NCBI GenBank assembly: GCA_013214065.1
Contig: JABSPK010000003.1
Coordinates: 186,001-250,000 of the forward strand
DNA from: Flavobacteriaceae bacterium
GTDB lineage: Bacteria; Bacteroidota; Bacteroidia; Flavobacteriales; Flavobacteriaceae
DNA: 64,000 nt
Direction: 5' to 3'
The notes under the pieces are model-generated. The model was not told the origin of the DNA and did not search any database. It worked only from the letters and a program-made list of their open reading frames with translations. The position numbers and the translations under genes are program-made. Position 1 is the first letter of the stretch. Every line of letters begins with the position of its first letter. Shown here piece after piece: positions 43,311 to 53,092 of this stretch.

Positions 43311-44156
43311 TCAATAACTTGCACCGACTTCCACAAACGAATTCCGAAGATGGAACCGTGGCGGAACAGGAGACGCCATACAGCAGGTAGAGCCTAGGTA
43401 AAACAAGGCTAGCTCGGCCAATTTTTTGACTTTGGCCCCTAAGGCGACATCGGCATGTAAAGCAATGGTACCCACCGCTGGCCCTCCAACAATGGAAAGA
43501 TACCATGTGCGGCCCTGACCGTCAACGATATCGATATTATACCGTTCGTTTCGAAAAGCGGGCAATGAAGGATTCTGTTTGTAGATCCATGGGCGTAAAA
43601 CCACTAAATCACCCGGCACATGCTGGATCCGGCAAATGGTCCCATCAATAGGGGAATGGATCCGATGATAGTTCTTATTATGTAAGAACACATTGGTAAA
43701 GGTGTGCGTGCTGGGCACTTCGGCACCAAAAACCGTCTGAACCCCACGACGGTCGCATTTGACCTGCACCGTATCAATGGCAGCGACCTTATCTTCTTCG
43801 CAAAGGAGTCCTTCGCAAGGCCAAACCCAGGGACTCTCATTTTTAGGAAGCTCTTTGAACTCCCGGGTAAAGAAGTCTTGAAAGGTCTCGAATTCGGTTT
43901 TTCTATCGGGTGGATTGAACTTGTCCAAGTAGGTCTCATCGTTGTAGTTGACCTTGATGTACGGTTTGATGATCCATTTCGAAATCGGTTTATCGTAGAT
44001 GCTGGCATACCATTGCGATAGTTTTCTTTGGGTCGTGCTCGGCAGACCACCCCAAACCTTCACGGAAAAAAAGCGGTAGAGGTAGGCCCGCCATTGCGGG
44101 ACTTGGAATACGGTAAAACTAGGATCGGAATAGTAGTTGTCGGTAGAAAGTTCCAT
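43311..44156 (-). CDS. Phosphatidylserine decarboxylase-like protein
   Basis: 281 residues. The self-cleavage motif LGST is present in ALFYLGSTCCMASP, which would give the pyruvoyl group. Other family marks are FQDFFTREFKELP, the catalytic-loop FLHNKNYHRIHSPIDGTI and IVGGPAVGTI. It therefore has the residues of the PSD fold (decarboxylation of phosphatidylserine to phosphatidylethanolamine). The short segment after LGST ends VEVGASY, so the alpha chain would be small (about 40 residues), and no hydrophobic anchor is visible. It may act on another serine or amino-acid conjugate. Confidence 0.75.
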   Translation of the reverse strand: MELSTDNYYSDPSFTVFQVPQWRAYLYRFFSVKVWGGLPSTTQRKLSQWYASIYDKPISKWIIKPYIKVNYNDETYLDKFNPPDRKTEFETFQDFFTREFKELPKNESPWVWPCEGLLCEEDKVAAIDTVQVKCDRRGVQTVFGAEVPSTHTFTNVFLHNKNYHRIHSPIDGTICRIQHVPGDLVVLRPWIYKQNPSLPAFRNERYNIDIVDGQGRTWYLSIVGGPAVGTIALHADVALGAKVKKLAELALFYLGSTCCMASPVPPRFHLRNSFVEVGASY

Positions 44157-44319
44157 TTGTTGATGATGAATGTTCGTTTATTGGTCCTTCAATTTATTTT
44201 TTCGTCAAAACCATTCCCAACGAATTAAGAAAACTTTATTTCCGGCTTAACAAATTTTATAATTCGGCAAATCCAATTGTTAAGAAAAGGGGAGTGGGGC
44301 TATCAAGGGTATTAATACT

Positions 44320-44327
44320 TAATTTTG
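44320..44327 (+). promoter_or_regulatory. -7 box (TAATTTTG) for the thioesterase gene
   Basis: Exact TAnnTTTG match, 17 bases before the ATG at 44345. It lies inside a longer open frame that begins at 44294, which argues for the downstream start. Confidence 0.55.
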
Positions 44328-44344
44328 CAACAAAACCTTTAGCT

Positions 44345-44746
44345 ATGCGATTTCACACCAGAAAATGGGTCAAACCCGAGGACTTGAATGCCAATCGCAC
44401 GCTTTTTGGCGGTAAGGTATTGGCTTGGATCGACGAAGAAGCCGCTTTATACAGTATCGTTCAACTCGAGAACAAAAAGGTGGTGACCAAATACATGTCG
44501 GAAATCAACTTCATGAGTACGGCCGAAGAAGGTGATGTGGTCGAAATCGGTATCGAGGTCGTGAAGTTCGGAAAAAGCTCGCTAACCTTGAACTGTGAGG
44601 TCCGCAACAAGATGAACCAAGAGACCATTGTCACTGTCGACAACATTATTATGGTCAATTTGGATGAAAATGGCAAGCCTTTGCCACATGGCAAAACCAA
44701 AGTAGAATATGTAAAAGACCGGCTCGCTAAAAATCAGGAAGAATAA
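44345..44746 (+). CDS. Acyl-CoA thioesterase (hot-dog fold)
   Basis: 133 residues from the ATG at 44345. It is a single hot-dog domain of the YciA/BACH type: NANRTLFGGKVLAWIDEEAALYSI, with the catalytic-type Asn/Asp in GGKVLAWIDE, then VTKYMSEINFMSTAEEGDVVEIGIEVVKFGKSSLTL. It hydrolyses acyl-CoA; the chain-length preference is not evident. The start at 44294 would include the promoter box. The 299 bases after its stop lead to the kinase operon. Confidence 0.88.
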   Translation: MRFHTRKWVKPEDLNANRTLFGGKVLAWIDEEAALYSIVQLENKKVVTKYMSEINFMSTAEEGDVVEIGIEVVKFGKSSLTLNCEVRNKMNQETIVTVDNIIMVNLDENGKPLPHGKTKVEYVKDRLAKNQEE

Positions 44747-44829
44747 CTGATTTAATCTTTACAACACTGTTAAACAATAGTTTAAAGCCATATATTTAAA
44801 TAATAAGTTTATATTTTGAGTTGGTATAG

Positions 44830-44915
44830 GGAACCTTCCGCGCCTTAGCTAACCTACTTATTATCAGCACTTTTCCAAGTTTATTCAAGATCATTCCAAG
44901 TTTGACATAGGTTCC
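44830..44915. repeat. Nested direct and inverted repeats before the kinase operon
   Basis: TTCCAAGTTT occurs twice, at 44873-44882 and 44894-44903, a spacing of 21 bases (two helical turns). They are flanked by GGAACCT at 44830-44836 and its complement AGGTTCC at 44909-44915. This lies in the 299-base gap between the thioesterase and the hybrid kinase genes and could be an operator. The rest of the gap (44747-45045) is AT-rich and shows no gene. Confidence 0.45.
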
Positions 44916-45045
44916 GCTTGCTACTGAACAAGGTGTTCTGCCACACCTACAATTTTCGTCCTTTGACAACAGTTATCAGGCCCTAGGTAACAATTTATTG
45001 CATACACTAGGTGAATTGGGGAGTTTTAAAAATATATAAACCAGT

Positions 45046-46809
45046 TTGTTAGGTTCAATCGACCCTTCAAACCTTTACAGCATTTTTAAATTGAATACCC
45101 GAGAATTACTATCGCACTTATCGAAGCTGGAAACAGGCTTGGATAACTTCTCTTTCACCGAATTGAATTCCAAAGAAGCGCAAAAACTCAAACAATCGTT
45201 CGAAACCTTCAAGACCGGTCTTGAAGAAAAAGTGTTCGGCGAGCCTGAATCGGCTGCCGCCAAGTCAGCACGACCTAGCGAGGCGGAAACTACTTTGGTA
45301 GCGAATGTCAGTCATGAAATTCGAACGCCACTGAACGGAATCCTAGGGTTTATCGAGCTCTTAAGGGAAACCGAATTGGATGTCGAACAGCAACAATTGG
45401 TCAATGCCATGGGTACGGCTTCCAACCATTTGATGGACATCATCAATGAACTTCTTGAATTCTCAAAACTGGCCGCTGGGCGGGAGACCTTCGAACAGGT
45501 CCCTTTTCATTTGGTCAACTTGGTGAAGGAAGTCACTTTTCTTTGCCAAACCTTGATCACGGAAAGCCAGGTCAAGCTCAAAGTCGAAATCGACGAAAAC
45601 ATCCCCAACCACCTTATTGGAGATCCATCGAAGTTATCACAGATCCTCTTGAACTTGATGGGTAACGCGATCAAATTCGTTAAGGAAGGGGAAGTGCGGT
45701 TGAACATCCGGATAAAGGGTAACGAAAAACAACGGACCTATTTGGAATTTGAAGTTTCCGATACCGGCATCGGTATCGCTAACGATCAATTGAAACGCAT
45801 ATTCGAATCCTACCAACAAGCCGAAGACGACACTTTTGCCAAATACGGAGGGTCTGGATTGGGGCTTAGTATCGTTAAGGAAATCGTAGAAAAACAACAA
45901 GGTTGTATCGCAGTCAAAAGTACCTTAGGGGTAGGCACGACCTTTCAGGTCATCCTGCCATTCGGAAAAACCAAGGAAATGACGACTGAATCGGTACCGC
46001 CGGTGGCCAAACCGAACTTGGATCCAAAAAGCATCCGGGGTGCACGCATTTTGGTTTTCGAAGACAATACCATGAACCAAAAACTGATGTACAACCGATT
46101 GAAGAATTGGGGTTGCAAAAGCTACATCACTGAAAATGGAATTTATGGACTTAAACTGTTGGAAAACCACCCCATCGATCTGGTATTGATGGATTTGCGA
46201 ATGCCTGGTATGAACGGACTAGAAATCACGAAACGTATCCGTGAAAGCCATATCGCCCGTGTACGCAACATCCCTATCATCGCCGTCTCCGCGGATTTCA
46301 GCTTGAACGACCAAAAACATTGTCGACAGTGGGGCATCAACGACTTCATCTTAAAACCCTATGATTCAGAAGAATTACAGCTAATGATAGCGAACCATAT
46401 GGCCCAATCAGTGACCCAACACCTTGGATTTAATGAAACTGCTGCAACCTCGCAACGCTACCCACTAATCAACCTTGATCCCATTGAGAAGGAGTGCCTC
46501 GGGCAGATCGAACTGCTTGAAGAACTGGTACGACTATTCAAACAGAACATGCTCGAGTTCATCGGAAATGTGAAATTGCATATAGACGGTCGTAACATCC
46601 AGGGCATTGGGTTTGCCGCACACAAAATCAAGTCGAGTTTAAAGATGATGGAGGCCAAATCGTTGTCCGAATTATGCGAGCAACTTTCCGAAGAATGCAA
46701 AGACGGTGGCGACTTTCAAGTATTGAAAAACCTGTATTTGGAGTTTGTCGAGGCCTACCCCCAAGTTGAACAGCTCTTGGATCAGGAGATGGAAAAAAGA
46801 AAATCATAA
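45046..46809 (+). CDS. Soluble hybrid histidine kinase (HK-REC-Hpt)
   Basis: 587 residues from a TTG start; an in-frame TAA lies three codons upstream and no ATG occurs before the kinase core, so TTG 45046 is the likely start. No signal, membrane helix or sensor domain: an N-terminal helical region (about 1-80), HisKA with the phospho-His in VANVSHEIRTPLNGILGF (about 90), HATPase_c with NLMGNAIKF, DTGIGI and GGSGLGLSI, a receiver (about 335-455) with Asp in LVLMDLRMPG, and a C-terminal Hpt with phospho-His in AAHKIKSSLKMM. It leads the glycan operon. The signal may come from a partner protein. Confidence 0.9.
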   Translation: MLGSIDPSNLYSIFKLNTRELLSHLSKLETGLDNFSFTELNSKEAQKLKQSFETFKTGLEEKVFGEPESAAAKSARPSEAETTLVANVSHEIRTPLNGILGFIELLRETELDVEQQQLVNAMGTASNHLMDIINELLEFSKLAAGRETFEQVPFHLVNLVKEVTFLCQTLITESQVKLKVEIDENIPNHLIGDPSKLSQILLNLMGNAIKFVKEGEVRLNIRIKGNEKQRTYLEFEVSDTGIGIANDQLKRIFESYQQAEDDTFAKYGGSGLGLSIVKEIVEKQQGCIAVKSTLGVGTTFQVILPFGKTKEMTTESVPPVAKPNLDPKSIRGARILVFEDNTMNQKLMYNRLKNWGCKSYITENGIYGLKLLENHPIDLVLMDLRMPGMNGLEITKRIRESHIARVRNIPIIAVSADFSLNDQKHCRQWGINDFILKPYDSEELQLMIANHMAQSVTQHLGFNETAATSQRYPLINLDPIEKECLGQIELLEELVRLFKQNMLEFIGNVKLHIDGRNIQGIGFAAHKIKSSLKMMEAKSLSELCEQLSEECKDGGDFQVLKNLYLEFVEAYPQVEQLLDQEMEKRKS

Positions 46810-46819
46810 AGCCGACGCC

Positions 46820-47200
46820 TTGGAACGAAACAAGATTTTATTGGCTGAAGACGACGAAATGCTGGCATCATTGCTGAGCTACCGCCTCGAAAAGGCGGGT
46901 TTTTTCGTTACGGTTACCCAAGACGGTAAAGAAGTCTTGGCCGCATTGGAAAATGAATTGCCGGATGCCATCATCAGTGATATCATGATGCCCTATTGTT
47001 CGGGGATCGAGTTGGTGGATCATTTACGCAACTCGATACGATCGGGTATACCGATCATTTTAATATCGGCGGCTTCCAATGAAGACAATGTATTGAGTGC
47101 CTTGCAAATGGGGGCAAATGACTTTATATCGAAACCTGTAAGTCCTTCTGAATTGGTCGTACGGGTCACTCGGGAAATCAATCGTTTTTACGCCACTTGA
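46820..47200 (+). CDS. Single-domain response regulator
   Basis: About 126 residues, one receiver domain with LLAEDDE, phospho-acceptor Asp in AIISDIMMPYCSGIEL, ILISAAS and the Lys in DFISKPVSP. There is no output domain, so it probably acts by protein contact, e.g. on the HEAT protein or glycosyltransferase next to it. The start is inferred: TTG 46820, 10 bases after the kinase stop, just before ERNKILLAEDD; no ATG lies upstream of the core. The end overlaps the HEAT gene by 4 bases (TTGA). Confidence 0.85.
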   Translation: MERNKILLAEDDEMLASLLSYRLEKAGFFVTVTQDGKEVLAALENELPDAIISDIMMPYCSGIELVDHLRNSIRSGIPIILISAASNEDNVLSALQMGANDFISKPVSPSELVVRVTREINRFYAT

Positions 47201-49281
47201 TCTATAACGCAAATATCGCCCTATTGCCTAAGATCCATTCGGATCTATTATGGGACCTGACCATGCTTTTCGGCATTTTAGGCGGGGTGTATTTTGCCTT
47301 CATTTTCCTTTTCAGGAACCGGATTTCCAAGACCTATCTAAAAACCATTGCAAAGCGAAAGAAGCTGGCGCCGATCATCAGTAATTTCCTGTTCCACAGT
47401 GATACGGATCCTGAAAGTGAACAACGGGACTATGTCAAACTGAAAATCGAAATCAGGGAATACCTCAATGACCGTAGGTTCCGAAAAATCTTGGCCGATA
47501 TCCTATTCGATTTACAGAAGGACGTTTCAGGTGAGACGCAAGAGCGCTTGTTCCGTTTGTTCAAGGAAATGGGACTACACCACGATTCTATCGCGAAATT
47601 GCGCTCCTGGCACTGGCCCAAGGTATCGAAAGGGATTTTGGAGTTGGCACAGATGCAGGTCTCCGTTGCGTATGAGCCCATTAAGGCCTTCGTCAACGAT
47701 AAAAGGCGCGTCGTGCGAAAGCAGGCCGAATTGGCCCTTGTTGCCATGAATAAAGGCGGCATCGAATTCCTTCTTGATACGACCACCTACACCATCAGTG
47801 AATGGCAACAATTGAAACTCATTGAGGCCATGGCCCGTTTGGAGGATTTCCGACCCCCAAAATTCAAGACTTGGCTGACCTCCGAAAACCGTGATGTGGT
47901 CTTGTTTTCATTGCGATTGATCAAGCACTACAACCAGCGTGAAGCGGTGCTTTCGATTATCGAATTGACCAAGCATAAGGAAGATGTGATCAAAATCGCT
48001 GCCGTACAATGCATCGCCCATTTTGGCTTTACGGAAGCCCTAGAACCTTTAAAACAAGTGTTTTGGGGGTGTCAAGTACCTGTTAAAATCCAAATATTGA
48101 CCGCGGTTTCCAAAATCGGGGGTGCTTCCGAACTGGAATTCCTCTATCAAGTAAAAGATAATGAACAACACTTTTCGGTGGCGAGTAAAGCGATGGGGGC
48201 GATCAATACCATCCGCCCAGATTCCGTGCTACCGACCAAAGACATCTTAGACGACCTTTCTTTTTCCGATTTGGAAGTCCATGAAGAAACCGTGGTGACC
48301 AAAACGACCATTTTGGATACCACAAAGACCGATAACGACTTTCCAAAGCCCGATGAAAAAGAAACATCACCTTTGGACATCGAAGTCCAAGAAGTCGAAG
48401 TGTTCGATGTCATTGAATCCCCTTTGACACAACCACAAATTGCTAAAATTCCGGAAGAGGCAGATCCCGCGACACCTTTTGAGTTGGAGCCGTTGTCAGA
48501 TGATATGGATGAAGCGGTCAACCATTCCTTGAATTTAATACCCGCCAATGAATCGGCACCCGAAACACCTGATGACCAGAAAGAGGACTTTAGTAGGTTG
48601 ACCACCGATGAGCGAATCAGTTTTGTCAACGATCATACCAAGACCCACCCCAAACAAAAGACCGATTTCTTGGAATTCGTCGTTGAGAACGACGGTGATA
48701 GCGAGGTACGCTACCAAGCCTTCAAAAACATCAAACAGGCCAATAAGCCAGCGCCTGAAATGGAAGAAACCGTCGAAGAAAACGATGGGGATACCCCTTC
48801 AATGGCCGAAGACAGTATATTTTATAGCCTATTCAACCACGCCTCCGATGAGGACTCAAAAGAAATCCTGATCAAGGAATTGATCGAATTGGCCGACCAT
48901 CGAGATCTACCGTTTTTGTATGGGGTGGCCAAAGAGACTTCGAATACCACATTGAGCAAACTGGTGCAAAAAGCGATTTCCATTTTCGAACCCGCAAAAC
49001 AACAGTTTGATGAAGTGGTGACCAAAGTACGTGATACAGCGGTTCAAATAGCCGATTTGGAAGTTTCGTTCACTGAAATCAAGGTTGAAAAAGCCATCGA
49101 ATCGGAAGCTTCAAGGTCGGAAAAGCTCCCCTTGGAACTTTGTTTTTTGTACGATGAGCTTGGGATCAAACCTTCAAAAGAAGAAGATACCGGTTTTGAT
49201 TTTGAATTGTCGGATGAGTTTTACCTCGAATTAAGACGGGAAGCCGTTTCACCCAAAAACCAAGAGCAGGATGGGGAATAG
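47197..49281 (+). CDS. Membrane-anchored HEAT-repeat protein of the glycan operon
   Basis: 694 residues from TTG 47197, which overlaps the TGA of the response regulator. One N-terminal membrane helix (about 20-42) is followed by cytosolic-type alpha repeats (about 80-345; e.g. VVRKQAELALVAMNKGGIEFLL, EDVIKIAAVQCIAHFGFTEALEPL). An acidic, Thr/Pro/Glu-rich linker (about 350-500) and a second helical repeat block (about 510-640; DSEVRYQAFKNIK) complete it. HEAT repeats are scaffolds. Between a receiver protein and a glycosyltransferase gene, with an 11-base overlap with the latter, it is a candidate link between phosphorelay and synthase. Confidence 0.82.
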   Translation: MIYNANIALLPKIHSDLLWDLTMLFGILGGVYFAFIFLFRNRISKTYLKTIAKRKKLAPIISNFLFHSDTDPESEQRDYVKLKIEIREYLNDRRFRKILADILFDLQKDVSGETQERLFRLFKEMGLHHDSIAKLRSWHWPKVSKGILELAQMQVSVAYEPIKAFVNDKRRVVRKQAELALVAMNKGGIEFLLDTTTYTISEWQQLKLIEAMARLEDFRPPKFKTWLTSENRDVVLFSLRLIKHYNQREAVLSIIELTKHKEDVIKIAAVQCIAHFGFTEALEPLKQVFWGCQVPVKIQILTAVSKIGGASELEFLYQVKDNEQHFSVASKAMGAINTIRPDSVLPTKDILDDLSFSDLEVHEETVVTKTTILDTTKTDNDFPKPDEKETSPLDIEVQEVEVFDVIESPLTQPQIAKIPEEADPATPFELEPLSDDMDEAVNHSLNLIPANESAPETPDDQKEDFSRLTTDERISFVNDHTKTHPKQKTDFLEFVVENDGDSEVRYQAFKNIKQANKPAPEMEETVEENDGDTPSMAEDSIFYSLFNHASDEDSKEILIKELIELADHRDLPFLYGVAKETSNTTLSKLVQKAISIFEPAKQQFDEVVTKVRDTAVQIADLEVSFTEIKVEKAIESEASRSEKLPLELCFLYDELGIKPSKEEDTGFDFELSDEFYLELRREAVSPKNQEQDGE

Positions 49282-50701
49282 CTTTTTCGACTTATTGATC
49301 GAATACATCAACATCATTTTCATGGTGTTCACGGTGGTCTTGTTTACCATGTTCAGTTTCATGGGTTATTTTTCGACCCGCAATGCCATCCATTACAAAA
49401 ACAAAAACAGCTTTGGGGATTTGAGCAAGGTCATGGCTTCGCCAATCGCACCCTCCATAACGATTATAGCACCAGCCTACAACGAAGGCTTGAACATCGT
49501 TGAAAACATTCGATCGCTTTTATCACTGAAATACGTGAATTACGAGGTTATGGTGGTCAATGATGGCAGCAAAGACGATACCCTTGAGAAAATGATCGCC
49601 GCGTATGATCTTGAAAAGATCGACAAGCCCATCGACCCGAACTTGAAATCAAAACCCATTCGGGGCATCTATCGTTCGAAACATCGCTCTTTTTCGAAAC
49701 TTACGGTAATCGATAAGGAAAACGGGGGTAAATCGGATGCCTTGAATTGCGGAATTTATTTATCCGAAAACGATTATGTCGGCTGTATCGATGTCGATTG
49801 TTTGCTCAAACCCGATGCCTTGTTGCATGTGGTCAAATCGTTTACGCAGCGCTCAAAAAAGAAGGTAATCGCCGTTGGCGGGGTCATCAGGGTCGCCAAT
49901 TCATGCCGAATTACAGGTGGGGCCTTGGAACAGATCAATTTACCGAAGAACTGGTTGGCGAAGTTCCAGCTGCTTGAGTACACCCGCTCTTTTCTATTGG
50001 GACGGATGGCCTGGGGGCGGATCGACAGTCTTTTGATCATCTCCGGTGCCTTTGGGTTCTTCGATCGTCAGATCGCCTTAGCGGTCGGTGGGTATGATAC
50101 CAGTACGGTGGGGGAGGACATGGAAATCATTTTTCGCATGCGTCGCTATATGCATGACCTACGACAGCCATACACGATCGAGTACATCCCGGATCCTTTG
50201 TGCTGGACCGAAGTCCCCGAAGATCTTAAGATGCTGGTAAACCAACGCGACCGGTGGGCTAGGGGCAATTTGGAAACCTTGTTCAAACACAAAGACATGT
50301 TCTTCAATTCGAGATTCGGTCGTTTGGGATTGATCAGTTACCCCTATTGGTTTTTTTACGAATGGTTGGCGCCATTATTGGAGTTTTTCGGGTTTTTCAC
50401 CATCATCCTATTCGGATACCTAGGCATTTTGAATTGGTCGTTTTTTCTTGCCTTAACGGCAACGATTTACGCCTTTTCCATCATGTTTTCATTTTACGCC
50501 ATCCTTTGGGATGTCTATACCTACAACGAATACACCAAAACGAAGGATATCTTGACCCTCATGCTATGTGCCATCATAGAACCATTGACCTTTCATCCGG
50601 TCGTGGTATGGGCGGCCATTCGAGGTAATTATAAAAAATTGACAGGCAAAAAAGCAGGATGGGGATCCCAGGTCCGCAAAGGATTGGGCAGCGCCTCATA
50701 A
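49271..50701 (+). CDS. Family 2 processive-type membrane glycosyltransferase
   Basis: 476 residues. An N-terminal helix (about 8-32) precedes the GT-A domain (about 55-330). It has SITIIAPAYNEGLNIVENIRSLL, VVNDGSKDDT, the DxD motif in YVGCIDVDCLLKPDAL, the acceptor-site GEDMEIIFRMRR and the processivity motif QRDRW at about 325. Three or four C-terminal helices follow (about 350-440). It is of the PgaC/BcsA/NodC type, polymerising a beta-linked sugar through the inner membrane, but no PilZ domain is fused. The sugar cannot be told from sequence. It overlaps the HEAT gene by 11 bases. Confidence 0.9.
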   Translation: MGNSFFDLLIEYINIIFMVFTVVLFTMFSFMGYFSTRNAIHYKNKNSFGDLSKVMASPIAPSITIIAPAYNEGLNIVENIRSLLSLKYVNYEVMVVNDGSKDDTLEKMIAAYDLEKIDKPIDPNLKSKPIRGIYRSKHRSFSKLTVIDKENGGKSDALNCGIYLSENDYVGCIDVDCLLKPDALLHVVKSFTQRSKKKVIAVGGVIRVANSCRITGGALEQINLPKNWLAKFQLLEYTRSFLLGRMAWGRIDSLLIISGAFGFFDRQIALAVGGYDTSTVGEDMEIIFRMRRYMHDLRQPYTIEYIPDPLCWTEVPEDLKMLVNQRDRWARGNLETLFKHKDMFFNSRFGRLGLISYPYWFFYEWLAPLLEFFGFFTIILFGYLGILNWSFFLALTATIYAFSIMFSFYAILWDVYTYNEYTKTKDILTLMLCAIIEPLTFHPVVVWAAIRGNYKKLTGKKAGWGSQVRKGLGSAS

Positions 50702-50710
50702 CGAAATATC

Positions 50711-53092
50711 ATGAACACCAGTCAGCTCGAACGATATAGTTTAAAGCAGTTCACCAGACTCATCATCGCATTCTTTTTGAGTCTGTTGATCCTGTATGCT
50801 TTTCAATACGTGACCCTTTACGTCAAAGGGGTGGTCGACACGATTTTCAGTGCGAGTCTGGGTATTGCCATTGCGCATCAAATGGGCTACACCTCATTGA
50901 TAGCGGTCATCTTGACCTTTCCGTATAATTTTTGGGAGAATTACCGTCCGAGATGGGGATTCAACTTGATATTCTCGGTGCTGGTCATCCTACTGATCAT
51001 CGAGGCTATGCTGATCAGTTATTACACCACGGCATTGGTCCCCTTGGGTTCCGATTTGTTGGGCTATAGTTTTGCCGACATCAAGGAAACCATTTCCAAT
51101 TCAGGTGGCATTTCGATTTGGGCCATCGTTGGTCTTGCCGCGATCATCGCCATCTTTTTCGGAACCTATAAATTGACCTCGCGCTACTACCATTTTATCG
51201 GAAGGATGTATCCCTTTACCATCGTCTTGTTCAGTTTGTTCATTTCGACCTTGTTTTTGGAAGGGAAGCCCATCAACCAAAACAAAAGCCAATATTTGGC
51301 GGTCAATCTGTACAACAGTTCTACGGAAGACACTACCTATGAGGCCGATGTCGAATATCCGCTCATCAAAAACCATAGTTTCGATAATGTACTTGCCCCG
51401 TTTTTCGAAATGAAATCGGAAAAACCGAATCTGGTTTTTTTCATAGTGGAAGGTCTTGGTCGCGATTTCGTGGGTGAAAACGCCGAATTCGAAGGATTTA
51501 CGCCCTTTTTGGACTCCTTGAGCCAAAAATCACTGTATTGGGAAAACTGTCTCAGCAATACCGGACGGACTTTCGGGGTCTTGCCCGGTATCATGGGATC
51601 CTTACCCTTCGGTAAAAGTGGTTTTATGGAACTGGAGAAATATCCGAATAAGTTAACACTGTTCAGTATCCTAAAGAACAACGGCTATAAAACCTCGTTT
51701 TATCAAGGCACCAATAGCTCCTTCGACAACGTCGATCGTTTCCTGCAAAGCGAGAATGTCGATTTCGTTTTGGATAAATCGGGTTTTGGTTCCCAATATG
51801 AAATGCAGGCTGAAGACGCGGCGGGTTCTTCTTGGGGTTATCCTGACATGGAGCTCTTCAAGAAAAGCATGAGCTTGAAACGTGCCGACGGACAGGCCCG
51901 GATGGAAGTCTATATGACCATCAGCAACCACGAGCCCTTCATACCGCCGCGACAAGCGCATTATGAAGCCCAGGTGAAACAAATCTTGAAAGGTAGCGGA
52001 CTTGATGCACGCACCCAAAAGGTCATCCGCAAAAACGACAATGTATTCGCAACTTTATTGTATACCGATGACGCCTTACGCTATGCATTCAACGCTTATA
52101 AAAACCAACCGGGTTATGAAAACACCATTTTCATAGTCACCGGTGACCACCGATTGATCCCGATTCCACAGCGAAACACTTTAAGCCGTTTTCACGTACC
52201 CTTGATCATGTATAGTCCGCTGTTGAAATCACCCCGCAAGATGAGTGCGTTGAACTCACATTTCGATATCACGCCGACCCTTCTCAGCCTGCTTGAAGGG
52301 GCCTATGAGATGAAAATGCCCAAAAAAGTCGCCTGGATGGGGGGCTCTTTGGACACCGAAGTCGCCTATAGGTCGACTAAAGACATCCCGCTCATGCGAA
52401 ACAAAAACGAATTAAAAGAGTACGTCAGCGGTGAAAAACTGTATTCAGACGGTGCGACCTATGATATCGACGGATCGATGAACCTGAGCAGTTCCTTTTC
52501 TGGCGGGGGTATCGACAAAAAACTAAAGGCGTTCAAGTCCATGAATGCATATGTCACCAGCCAGAACAAGATCATTCCCGATAGTTTGGCCATTTTTTCG
52601 GTCAAGAAAGAAAAGTTCACTGAAAGTGAAATGGTCTGGGTCAGCAGTCTCTACAACGGCCAGAATTTCGATCGGTATTATATGATCGCCCGGCAGTTGG
52701 CCTTCGATAAGGACTATGACAAGGCATTGCTGCTTTGTCGATACATCTTGTCTGAATCACCCAGTCATATCGACACCAAGGTCCTGACCGGTCGAATCAA
52801 TGCTTGGCGAAGGAACCGTGATAAGGCGATTGAAATATTACAAGATTGCATTGCCACCAACCCCAATTACATCGACTCCTATGCAGCCCTTTTCGATGTG
52901 TACTTCTGGGGTGATCGCCACTACCAGGCCTTAGAACTCATCGAAACCGTACAAGCGAACAGTTCAAGCGCCCATATGGTGGCCGATAAAATCGCAAGGG
53001 CCAAGCGTGAAGCTAAAAAACATGGCGTGCGCTTACCAAAGAAAAAGAAAGAAACCAAGGATCAAATGGCCAGTTTAAGTTTGGATCAATGA
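50711..53092 (+). CDS. LtaS-like membrane phosphotransferase/sulfatase-fold protein with C-terminal TPRs
   Basis: 793 residues. Five membrane helices lie within about 13-185. A periplasmic alkaline-phosphatase-superfamily domain follows (about 235-560): PNLVFFIVEGLGRDF, the nucleophile region NTGRTFGVLPGIMGSLPFG with Thr at about 283-286, and the metal site VTGDHRLIPIP (about 477). The sulfatase C/S-x-P-x-R motif is absent and a Thr is present, which favours a phosphoglycerol or phosphoethanolamine transferase (LtaS/OpgB type). TPR-like helices fill about 645-760. It probably decorates the glycan made next door. It lies 9 bases after the GT and overlaps the YaiO gene by 4 bases. Confidence 0.82.
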   Translation: MNTSQLERYSLKQFTRLIIAFFLSLLILYAFQYVTLYVKGVVDTIFSASLGIAIAHQMGYTSLIAVILTFPYNFWENYRPRWGFNLIFSVLVILLIIEAMLISYYTTALVPLGSDLLGYSFADIKETISNSGGISIWAIVGLAAIIAIFFGTYKLTSRYYHFIGRMYPFTIVLFSLFISTLFLEGKPINQNKSQYLAVNLYNSSTEDTTYEADVEYPLIKNHSFDNVLAPFFEMKSEKPNLVFFIVEGLGRDFVGENAEFEGFTPFLDSLSQKSLYWENCLSNTGRTFGVLPGIMGSLPFGKSGFMELEKYPNKLTLFSILKNNGYKTSFYQGTNSSFDNVDRFLQSENVDFVLDKSGFGSQYEMQAEDAAGSSWGYPDMELFKKSMSLKRADGQARMEVYMTISNHEPFIPPRQAHYEAQVKQILKGSGLDARTQKVIRKNDNVFATLLYTDDALRYAFNAYKNQPGYENTIFIVTGDHRLIPIPQRNTLSRFHVPLIMYSPLLKSPRKMSALNSHFDITPTLLSLLEGAYEMKMPKKVAWMGGSLDTEVAYRSTKDIPLMRNKNELKEYVSGEKLYSDGATYDIDGSMNLSSSFSGGGIDKKLKAFKSMNAYVTSQNKIIPDSLAIFSVKKEKFTESEMVWVSSLYNGQNFDRYYMIARQLAFDKDYDKALLLCRYILSESPSHIDTKVLTGRINAWRRNRDKAIEILQDCIATNPNYIDSYAALFDVYFWGDRHYQALELIETVQANSSSAHMVADKIARAKREAKKHGVRLPKKKKETKDQMASLSLDQ

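Noticed and set aside
50711-53092. Sulfatase activity for the LtaS-like protein
   Set aside because: The C/S-x-P-x-R maturation motif is absent and a Thr-containing nucleophile site is present.
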